Shown here: positions 55,165 to 64,000 of the stretch, one piece after another | How the letters are laid out: each line of letters begins with the position of its first letter | Numbering within the stretch: the first letter of the stretch is position 1 | Assembly (NCBI GenBank): GCA_019918135.1 | Contig: WBZZ01005700.1 | Location: 1 to 64,000 of the forward strand | Source: Paulinella micropora | Lineage: Eukaryota; Cercozoa; Imbricatea; Euglyphida; Paulinellidae | Length of the DNA stretch: 64,000 bases | Direction: 5' to 3' | Notes under the pieces: generated by a model | The model's database searches: none | The model's input: the letters and a program-made list of their open reading frames with translations, nothing else | What the model was told of the DNA's origin: nothing | Made by a program: the position numbers and the translations under genes

Positions 55165-57323
55165 GGGGGGGCCCCCGGCGCGGGCGCCACCGAGGTGCTG
55201 CTGGCGGGCGAAGAAGCCGCCCGGGCCGTGGCCGCGGCGCAGCAGCGGCACGCGCTCGACTGGCGCGCCGCGCTCGCGGGCCCGCTGCCGGCCGGGGTGC
55301 TGGTGGGCGGCTGCTGCGCGGCGGGCGGGCCCGGGGGGGGGCGCCCCGCGCGTCCGACAGCGCGCGCGAGCTAGAGCTCAAGTTGTGGCGCCTGCAGCGC
55401 CAGGGCCCCCCGGGTGCCAAGCGCGGCCCCGACCCGGCGCTGCCGGCCCTGCGCGGCTGGTGGGCCGGCCTGGACGTGCAGTGGGACGACACCCGCCTGC
55501 TCTTGCCGCTAGACACGCTGTACGCGGGCGTGGAGCTGCGGGTGTGCCTGCTCGAGTTGTTGCTCGTGTTCTGGCTCGACCGCGAGGCGCCCTCCGACCT
55601 GCTGCCCCTGCAGCGCGGGCTGTACTCGGACCTGCAGAGCCTGCTGCGGCTGCCGTCGGCCGAGTCCGAGGGCCTCGTGGGCGTGTGGCTGAGGGCGCAG
55701 CTGGCCGGCCACCGCGGCGCGACCCTGCGCCGCGCGTCCGCCTTAGCCACCGACGTGGTGCTGCGGGTCCTGTTCGCGCTGCAGGCCGCGGGCGACGGCT
55801 TCGCCGACGAGACGCTGCAAACCCTGGTCTTCCAGGCCAGGCTGGACGGCTGGCTGGGGCCGGGGGACGCGACCCCGAAGGAACACCTGCGGCTGCTGCT
55901 GCGCCTGCTGCCGCCCCACGCCGGGCCCGCCTCGCTCGTGTCCCTCGGCCGCGACGCGCACGCGCGCGCCCAGCTAGTGCTGCACACGCAGCTCGTGCTG
56001 GAGCAGCTGCTGCTGGCCGCGTCGGCGGCCCGCGCCTTCCGGGCCTCGCTGTACAAGGAGCTGGCCCGCCCCCCGGCGCTGTCGTGCCACGCCGCCTGGC
56101 AGTGGCTCGGGCAGCCGACGGTGCTGGACCACGTGGTGCAGCAGCACCTGCCCGCGGGGGGCCAGCAGCTGCTGGCCACGCTGGCCGAACGCACGGGGCT
56201 GCGGCTGGGCGTGGGCGCGTGGCTGGCCGCGTCCGGGCTCACCGACTTTCTGGCGCGGCACTCGGCCTGCACGTCGTCGCTGCTGCTCCTGGCCTTGCTG
56301 GCCCGTGCCCGCGGCGCCGATCCGCGCGGGGCGGGCGGCTTCCTGCCGCGCGCGCTCGTCGTGTACCAGCCCGGCGCGGACACCGCGCCCCGGCGCCTGC
56401 GCCTGGAGCCCTTGTTGTGCCTGCTGCTGCGGCAGCTGCTGCACGGCGGGGCCCTGCGGAGCGCCCCGGCCGGCCGGACACGTGGCGCGCCCGCCGGCCT
56501 GTGGCAGGACGAGGAGGGCAAGGTGCTGCTAGCGCTCCTCGTGGCCGGTTGGCTCGTGGTCGTGGACCCACGGCTGCGCGAGGAAACCCCCCGCCGCGGC
56601 CGGGGCGGCGCCCGCTGACGGCCGCGGCCGGCGCCCGCTGGATGGCTCGTCGGCCCTGGCGGCCCTGCTTGGCCCCCTGGGCGCCCCGCAGTGGCTCGGC
56701 CGGTGGCTGGAGGCCGTGTGGGAGCGCGCCCGCCCCGAGGGGGAGGGGGTGTGGCACGCCGACCCGCGCTGCCCGCTCCATCCCTACGCCGAGACGGTGG
56801 TGGCCTGCAGTGCCGGCCTGCCCCGCCAGCTCCAGCGCCTGCAGCAGAGCCCGAGCGGGACCTGTGGCTGCTGTACTCGTTGCAAGGCGAGCAGGGGCTG
56901 CGCGCCCTGTTCCCCGACGAGTGCGCGTCGGCGTCACCCGAGGGCCAGGTCACGTGGGGCGAGCTGCTGCAGCAGCTGCGCGACTGCCTGCCGCCCGCCA
57001 TGCTGGCCCGCTTCGTCGTGGCGCTGCACGAGGCCATGCGGCGCGCGGCCGACGAGTCCGCCTGCTGGGAGCAGGAGTTGGCTCTCTGCCCCGAACTCGC
57101 GACCTGGCGGCCCTACCTGCAGCAGAGCTTCACGCAGCTAGATGACTCGACCGAGTACGGGCTCGTAGCCCACGCGGGCGGGCTGTCCGTCGCGGCGCAG
57201 CCACCGCGGGCCGCGCGGCCCGCGCGGCCCAGGACCTCCAAGCGACACTCCCTCATCCAGCTCCTGCGCGGCGCGGCCCAGCCCAGGCCCCACGCGCCGG
57301 CCCCCCAGGCGCCGCCGGCGTAA
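55165..57323 (+). pseudogene. Large Leu/Arg/Ala-rich helical protein locus
   Basis: Coding potential with extreme GC third-position bias runs to a TAA at 57,321. It is interrupted about three times. The product is mostly helical and Leu-rich (ELELKLWRLQRQG, ASALATDVVLRVLFALQAAG, VLEQLLLAASAARAF), with Trp and Glu, no clear membrane segment and a basic, Pro-rich end (RTSKRHSLIQLLRG). No domain was recognised. It may be the cytoplasmic part of the preceding membrane protein, making a gene of about 1,000 codons, or a separate gene. Confidence 0.5.
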
Positions 57324-57660
57324 GGCGGCCCCCGCCCCTCCCCCGCCCGCTCTCTCTCTCTCTCTCTCTCTCACTCTGTGTCGCTCGAGTATGCCAGGGG
57401 CATGGGCTCTGCCCCGCAGAAGCAGCCACGGCAGATTGCGCGCTGGGCGCACCGGCCGAGCGTCGTCCTGACTCATTAAAATTCGAGCCCACGCAGCACG
57501 CACCACTACGCCCCCCCCCCCCCGCCTCCACCGGACGTCTCTCCTCCCCTCTTTCCCCCCCCCCCCCCCCCCCATCCCTTCCGCCGGGGGGGGGGGCGAG
57601 GTTACGCATGCGGGGGGTGGGCCTTCTACCTCCCCCCCCTCTTTAAACTCTGCCAAATCA
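57324..57660. other. Right edge of the GC-rich island
   Basis: CT-repeat tract (57,351-57,372), an ATTAAA signal near 57,475 for the preceding locus, then C and G runs. GC content drops sharply after about 57,660. Confidence 0.5.
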
Positions 57661-58903
57661 AACCGAGGAAGGGGACAGGGCCTGGCTTTGCGTCTGGTGC
57701 CGGCTTAGCGGCTCGCCATGTACGTAGTGCTGTTGTTGCGTTGATGGATCGCAGCAGAAGACCTTCGTGCAAGGGGTGTTGAGTCTACCTGAAGTGACCA
57801 CTTCAACATACTCACTATGACTGCGCTGTTATAGGAAAATGATTCTAGCGTGCTTTTTCAATTAAAATCATGTGAGTTTGATACAACCCCAAGTGATAAA
57901 TACACAACGAACTCTTATTTAAAGACTCTATGGCTGCAAACAGCCATAACTCCTAAGAGTAGGTGAAATACCAGTAAATAGCTCAGAGGTCACTTCGTTT
58001 ATTTACGTTGATTTCTACTGGTTTGCAGACTTGGTCTGCAAAGTACGATTTTGGGTGAACGCAGATTGTGAGTAGCTGTTAGGCGACACTTGAAGTTAAA
58101 TGTGCAAAGTACTTGAAGGTGGCTTCAAGTTCAAGCCATTGGTGTTGAAGTGGAAGTCCTGAACTTTCATTTGGGAAAGTCTTTCTGAGCGGCCTAATGG
58201 CTGTGCACGCAGTGCACGGCAAATATCATTTTTATGTTCTCTTGACTGTGTTCCCAAAAATTCACCGGTTTTGCGGTTTCGGTATATCATGGGAAAAAGG
58301 CAGCCGAGAGGGAAAAAATTTGCATTTGCTGTAAAAACTTTGATTAAATCGTTTGAAGTCATTCCTGGACGAAATCGAAAGCTAGTTAGTGAAGTCGAAA
58401 CGTCCTGCAGAGGAGAATCTAACGGATTAGTCAAAAACAGTAAAATGTCAACGGTAGTGGTTTTAGCCGGTCGTTAAAGTGCTCAGTCTGATAGCTCCAC
58501 CCCCCCCCCCGACCTAACAAAGTGAGTGACTGACGATTGGTCAGTGACTTGTCTCAGGAAAAAAAGTAGGAGAAAAGAGAAAGATGAATCTCTTTAAACC
58601 CAGGAGGAGGATGAAAAAGAAGTGAGTCGATGTGTAGCGCAGTGTAGACGGAGATCAGCCGGGGCCGGATATCGGGATGCGGAAGCGGGACTGAGACAAT
58701 TGAGGCGCAGTAGCGATGCGTTGATATCGGGGAGCTGACGTCGAGCCGTAGGAACCTAGGTGGCCATGTATCGCACAGCCGATATGAACCAAATTTAATG
58801 CACCAATTATGCCATGCCAGATTCGATGAGGATGATTGTTGACCTGCAGGCATAAAAGGCGACCAAGGACTTACAGGGATACTCTGGTCGTGGCGTAGCT
58901 TGT
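57661..58903. other. AT-richer non-coding stretch, probable LTR of element C
   Basis: No gene is recognised. It lies immediately past the integrase end of element C, where a 3' LTR is expected, and its right part (58,500-58,900, minus strand) has a TTTTATG TATA-like site and pyrimidine-rich sequence. A 113-codon minus frame at 58,096-58,434 lacks an ATG and has no known motif. No second LTR is available to prove the boundaries. Confidence 0.4.
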
Positions 58904-61900
58904 CTAGGGACGATGGCGTGCCAAGTGCTGGTCCTCGTCTATAACGGTGCCAAGTTTAACCTGATCGCGGTCGATAAATGCTACGACTTCGCCGATGGTG
59001 TAGTTGACTGAGTCGTCGTCGTGATCGTCTACTGCGACTGTGTTGAGCGGAGCGAGGCCGTCAGTGGGTCCAGTATACGGAGCGAGGTGTGAGCGGTCGA
59101 TGCGTTTCAGTACCTTGTTGGTCTTGAGATGACGCAGCTTGAAGCAGTTGGAGCTGACCTGCTCAACGATGGTGTAGGGGCAGTCGAACTGAAGAACGGA
59201 GGAGGCTGGAATTCCTTGCTTGGAATGCTTGGGGCGGTAGACGGAGACTGTGTCGTTGATTTTCAATTCCTTGACAGCCTTGCGGCGGCCTTTGTTCTTT
59301 TGAGCGACGGACCGGGCGCGGGTAACGGTGGTGTACGCGCTGACATAAGTTGTGACAGCGGTGCGGGCGCTGTTTAACAGTGCGATCCGTTCTGCCGACT
59401 GTATTGACAGTGTCGGTGATGCGTCGAGGGCGGTGCTGGAAGCGGTAGCGCGGGCATTAACAATCTCCGGCGAGTCGAAGAAGTCCAACGTGCAGCGGGG
59501 CTTGCGGGCGAGCATTCCTTCAAAGGCAGTAGTGCCGGTTGCTGTATAAACGTATGTGTTCTGAGCGAAGGAGAGAGAAGGGATGATACTGGGTCAGTTG
59601 GTCTTTTCTGCCTTAGGGAGAGACTGGATAGCCGTGCGGATTGCTTTGTGGTGACATTCAACGTAGCCGAGTTGATGATGCGAGTAGGGTGCGGTGGTGA
59701 GTCATTCGAGGCAGGCTACGCTGCAAAACCGTTTAGCCAACGTGCCAACGAAAGAACTATGATAATCGGAAAAGATTGACTCCGGAAAACCAAAGATGTA
59801 GGCCCATCGATTGAGGATGAGTTCCACTGTTTCTTCCGCGGATGTGGAGACGCATGGGATAAATTGGAGAAATCCCGAGAAAAGATCGACGATAGTCAGT
59901 ATGTACTGAAAGGTGACGCCGGGGATGCTGATGTGAACGTGGTCGAGGCCGATGCCCTGTCCTTGATGCGTCCATGTGAGCAATGAATATCGGCCGTGGT
60001 TAAGGGTCAGGCGGGCGTGGACTAGTTGGCAAAAATGGCAGTCACGGAGGGCGGCGAGGACGTCATAATGCATGATATCCGTACCGTCTGTGCGGAACCA
60101 AATGTAGCGCTCCTTGATAAAGGGGACGAGTGTCGGTGCTTTGGCGTGGTTCTGCATGAGGTGGGCATAATTGATGAGGGGACGGCGTAGCTCTTCTGGG
60201 ACATAAACCTTGACTGAAGATTGATCGGGGTCAACGGTGACTGCGATACCTTGTCGAAGGATCAGTTCGGCTGAGCCGGCGGAGACAGAGATGACGTCTT
60301 CGGTCCAAAGTGAGGCCGTGAAGCTGTCCTGTCGTTGTGCGTTGATGATCTGCTGGCGTGTTACGCGCTGTGCATGCGATGTAGCAACGAGAGGATAGAT
60401 ATAGTGTTGCTCCATTCCAAGTCCATGTACGAGCCAGACGAGGTTGTCGTTAACGAATAAAATCTTGCGGCATTGCTCGACGATCGTCTGTGGAAGAGTT
60501 TAATCGGGGACATAATGAACCAAGTCTTGAGGCATGAGCAGAGCAAAGGGCTTGCGGAGAGCAAACATATCGCGGGCAACCATCGGGGAGCGTTCAGCAG
60601 AGGGAATGACAATGGCCAGGTCCCATGGGGCTTGAATGCTACGTAGAAAGGGGCCGCCGCAGAGGATCCGGCAAGATAAGGACTTAAGACGGGTATCCAG
60701 GGCCGCGTGCGTGCCTTCAACTGCTAACCAAAGGGTAGAGCCTGCTCGGGGTGCCGGAATGGTGGATAAGAGCTGGAGAGTCGCCTCGGCTTCGCCAATC
60801 AGGGTGGGCTGGCCGGGGGCGATGCAAGGGACACGTGAGAGACCGTCGGGGAGTTGGTTTTGCTTACCTGGTAGGTATTGACTTTGAATCAAATCGTCTG
60901 AAGGTGCTCCAAAACCCAGTTGACGACCATGGGGCTGCGAGCGTGCAATAGCCACAAAAGGGGACGGTGATCTGTGACGATGGTGAGTTTGTGGTCGCTG
61001 GCATCGATGTAGTAGCGGCACTGTTGAATACCGTAGATGACGCCGTAGGCTTCACGAACGTAGGTCGCCCATCGTGTTTGCATGTCTGTAAGCTTCCGGC
61101 AGAAGTACTGGATGACAGGAGCGTTGCGCTCTGGGCCATTGTGAAGTGCGCCACCAATGCAGATCTGGCTTGCGTCCGTCCGGAGGTAGAGTCGGTGCGA
61201 TGGCTCATACTTCACCAGAATGGGGAGCGTAGTGAGGAAACGGCGGAGCTTCTTCATACATTTCCGCTCATCTCGGGTCAGGTAAGGGGCACCGGAGGGC
61301 CGAGCGTGAGTGGATTGAGAAGATTGGTCAGAGGTGCCACTAATCGGGAATAGTCAGGGATATGGGCTTGGATGAAGTTAGTCATACCTAAGAATGATCG
61401 GACTTCGGAAACGTTGGATGGGTCGGCCAGCTTGAGAATAGCGTCGACCTTGGAAGAATCTGCTGCGATACCTTTCTTGCTGCAGCGTTTGCCCAGAATG
61501 TTGAGCTCGCGATAGCCTAAGCGTAGTTTACGGGCCGAACCGTAGAGGCCGGAGTCTCGCATAGCCTGAAAGATGCATCGGAGCTCGCGAAGATGGGTAT
61601 CGAAGTCGTTGGAGCCGTCTGTGACGTCGTCGAGGTAGGCTGAAGCGGATTTATTCCAAAAGTCCAGATGGTTGAAGGACTTATCCATAGCGCGTTGAAA
61701 GTCTCCCGGGGCGCGGTGAACACCTTGAGGCATAAAATTAGGAACTAGGAGTCCTAAGGGTGACCAAACAGCGAGAATATCGCGTCTACCGTCATCTGGA
61801 TTGAGTCTTAGATGCGTGAAGCAGTCGACCATGTCGATAGAGCTGAGATAGTGCCAGCCCGCGAAGCGTTCGCGGTACTGATCTGGGTTGGGTAAACCTG

Positions 61901-62566
61901 GCACAGGCAGGTGGAGGTTGTCGTTGGCACCGCGGTAGTCGTAGACGTTGCGTATGTCGCGGATGACCTCCTTTGCTAAGTCTTCAAACTTTCCTACGGG
62001 GCAGGCTCGACTAGCCCAGGCACAATTTGTGGAGGCCATGGACCAGAGGCCGGCTGTAAGAACGTCCATCGCCCAACCTTTGAGGTATTGGTATACCGCT
62101 GGAGTCCAATTTGGGCATTGCACCGCAATTGGTTTAGCTCCCGGTTTGAGGATGAGCGATACAACAGTGTGATTGAAGACACCTGCTTTGTCTTGGAAGA
62201 CATCGTCGAATTCTCCGAGGAGGGCCCATAGAAGTTGTTGTTGTTCTGCAGTGAGGCCGGAGTTGACGACTTCAGGTGCGTATTTGGGCGCAGGCGGCGC
62301 GGTAAGTTTGGCGGCCTGTTTGTCTAGAAAGTCGCGGCAAAGTCTCTCAGACATGAGAATCCACGGGGCGGTCTGTGTTCCACTAACCGTAGTTGCCGTA
62401 CAGTAAAGCATGCGCGGGTCCGGGCATGTTGCAGCGAGCTCCGCCATGGCGGGATCGAAGTATGGAGGATCTTTTACAGCGAGGACTGTGACTTCCCGGT
62501 GGGAAAGAGCCATGGTGGAAGGATCAGGCGGTAAGAATAGAGCGGTGTCTGTAGAGGGCTCCAGAC
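58904..62566 (-). mobile_element. Ty3/gypsy-type retrotransposon C (fossil, 5'-truncated)
   Basis: On the minus strand the order is reverse transcriptase with a YLDD box (about 61,300-62,200), RNase H (about 60,900-61,250), integrase zinc-binding and DDE core (about 59,700-60,300), then an integrase C-terminus with a GPY/F-like module (about 58,950-59,250). It is not closely related to A or B. The gag and 5' LTR are missing: the element ends near 62,566, where Ser/Thr-repeat coding sequence begins. Broken, with about four interruptions. Age unknown. Confidence 0.8.
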
Positions 62567-63472
62567 TTGGTGGTCACGCCCGACTCTGTTTGGTATTCAA
62601 TCGCTGCTGGTGTCCGGTGCCAGACCGAGCGTACATGTAGAAGTGGCGGCGCTGTGTTGGGGCCGCAAAACGATGTTGTGGACGCGGAGGTGGCTTGTAA
62701 TTCGTGTGCGTACAGGGCTCGGCGTCGCTGCAGTTCTGGGCGGGCGTGCCATCGCCCCAGAACACCCAGAACACCCAGAAAGGGGAGCCGCTTCCCTGCG
62801 CTAGGCGCCGGCGGCGGGCGGCCGTGCCATTGCCGTAGATGGCACTCCCCGCCGGCAGCGTCCAGGCGTCCCCGCCCGCCGGCACCCAGAGGTCCAGAAC
62901 CAAGTCTGGGCACTGGGCGTGGCGCTCCGGCTGGCACTCGGGGTGGTACTCGGCGTGGCATAGGGCGTGGCGCTCCGGCTGGTGCTGGGCGTGGCGCTGG
63001 CAGTCACGCTCCGTGTGGCGCTTCGCGTGGCGCTCTGGCTGGCACTCGGGGTGCTACTGGACGTGGTACTCGGCGTGGCATAGGGCGTGGCGCTCCGGCT
63101 GGTGCTGGGCGTGGCGCTGGCAGTCACGCTCCGTGTGGCGCTTCGCGTGGCGCTCTGGCTGGCACTCGGGTGCTACTGGACGTGGTACTCGGCGTGGCAT
63201 AGGGCGTGGCGCTCCGGCTGGTGCTGGGCGTGGCGCTGGCTGGCGGTCACGCTCCGTGTGGCGCTTCGCGTGGCGCTCTGGCTGGCACTCGGGGTGCTAC
63301 TCGACGTGGCGCTGCGCGTGGCATAGGGCGTGGCACTCCGGCTGGTGCTGGAGGTAACGCTCGGCGTGGCACTCTGGCTGGCACTGGAGCTAACACTGGG
63401 CGTGGACTCGCGCCACCCGTAGACGGCGACGCAGTAAGGCCGGGCGGAGGGCCAGAAGCAGATAGCTAACAA
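62567..63472 (-). pseudogene. Ser/Ala/Thr/Pro-repeat protein fragment
   Basis: On the minus strand 63,420-62,920 encodes long runs of SATPSASQSATRSAT-type repeats, carried by tandem DNA units of about 125 bp (GTGGCGCTCCGGCTGGTGCT, GGCGTGGCGCTGGCAGTCAC). Downstream comes a Gly/Trp-rich segment (DLWVPAGGDAWTLPAG) reminiscent of extracellular proteins. Such spacers occur in secreted or cell-wall proteins of algae and protists. The 5' end is cut by the repeat at 63,491 and the 3' end by element C. No ATG was found. It is compositionally like the island, so it may be a displaced part of it. Confidence 0.55.
62840..63420. repeat. Tandem GC-rich minisatellite
   Basis: About three to four copies of a roughly 125-bp unit, itself built of shorter GTGGCGCT/CTGGCACT motifs. 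The units differ at few positions, so the array is recent or homogenised. Confidence 0.8.
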
Positions 63473-63490
63473 GTGACACTTTAAGGCTCA

Positions 63491-64000
63491 TGTAGGCATC
63501 ACCCCCCGGATAGCCGGTAAAAAGTACCTTTTCCTGGTGACAGGTGCACCAGCTTGTTTTTCAGTATTATTGTCCGGATTTAGACCTGATGCCATTTTAT
63601 TCCTGGTCTGTTGCCGTTTTCCTTTTTGGCTTCACTGAGCTAATATAACGAGACATCATTCTCATTCTTGAGGACTGTGTTTGGTTGTATTACCGACTTT
63701 TTACGAGCTATCGTTGGGGGCATTACATTTGGAGTCCACACTCTCACTAGGGTGATTTCTTTCTGCTTTGCCGCACAGGCAACAGAGTGAATTTTCACTG
63801 ACCTGTCTCACACGGGGACGTCAGACGAAAACAAATACTCTAACACAGCTCCCTCATAACTCTTTCACAAAACAAATAATTTGATTGGTCTCAAGCAGGT
63901 GTCTCGTACCCTCTAGCCCAATCAGTATCTGTGTGCTCACAAGGAGACATCAGATACAAACTCTCTGTCGTTCTTGCTGTTCTCACACAGAGACCAAGAA
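63491..64000 (+). mobile_element. 5' LTR/leader of a second element-A-type copy
   Basis: It matches 10,707 to about 11,215 with scattered single differences over about 510 bp and begins with the same TGTAGGCATCACCCC. It runs off the right edge, so it may be a full element or a solo LTR. It interrupts the Ser/Thr-repeat fragment. Confidence 0.8.

Noticed and set aside
58096-58434. 113-codon minus frame beside element C
   Set aside because: No ATG, no motif, and it lies where an LTR is expected.
1-64000. CRISPR array, bacterial operon or ribosomal RNA genes
   Set aside because: No spacer-repeat structure of that kind, no ribosome-binding sites upstream of starts, and no rRNA-like sequence was seen.

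Overview
The window is eukaryotic DNA from a species I cannot name. The evidence is RNA polymerase III-type tRNA-derived SINEs, long trinucleotide microsatellites, LTR retrotransposons of the Ty3/gypsy kind, AATAAA polyadenylation signals placed just after stop codons, and one gene with two clear GT-AG introns. Nothing in it looks bacterial. An alga or other protist, or a marine invertebrate, would fit. The sequence alone does not decide.

Layout. (1) 1-4,525: head-to-tail tRNA-derived SINE copies, all on the minus strand, embedded in (TAA)n runs. (2) 2,310-6,965: dispersed C-rich composite repeats with long C runs, then (CTA)n arrays to about 7,390 and a purine-rich tract to 7,980. (3) 7,981-10,700: low-information sequence with one possible orphan frame and a copia-like LTR end. 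(4) 10,707-29,255: two related, broken Ty3/gypsy-type elements, A (plus) and B (minus), lying tail to tail. Their 3' ends meet in a diverged inverted repeat at 20,818-21,340. (5) 29,256-57,660: an extremely GC-rich, gene-dense island. (6) 57,661-62,566: AT-richer sequence and a third, 5'-truncated Ty3/gypsy fossil, C (minus). (7) 62,567-63,472: a minus-strand Ser/Ala/Thr/Pro repeat-coding tract. (8) 63,491-64,000: the start of another element with the same 5' end as A.

The GC-rich island is the most interesting part. In about 28 kb it packs some 15 loci, mostly intronless, in alternating convergent and divergent pairs with short C-rich intergenic spacers. The recognisable products are a secreted EGF/discoidin-type protein, four leucine-rich-repeat proteins (two with F-box-like N-termini), a RING/TRAF-type zinc-finger protein, a spliced gene with RING-like and BTB-like regions, a C2H2 zinc-finger protein with a partial second copy, an XPG/FEN-type nuclease homologue, and two multi-pass membrane proteins. 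Several orphans complete it. F-box, RING and BTB proteins commonly serve as substrate adaptors or ligases of ubiquitin, so the cluster leans toward ubiquitin signalling, as in the host-modulating regions of several large DNA viruses. It could equally be an ordinary gene-dense host island. The four moderate-GC genes are open from end to end, while most of the very GC-rich ones are interrupted, either by decay or by homopolymer sequencing errors.

Because a viral origin of the island is not excluded, interruptions in its loci are mentioned only in general terms.
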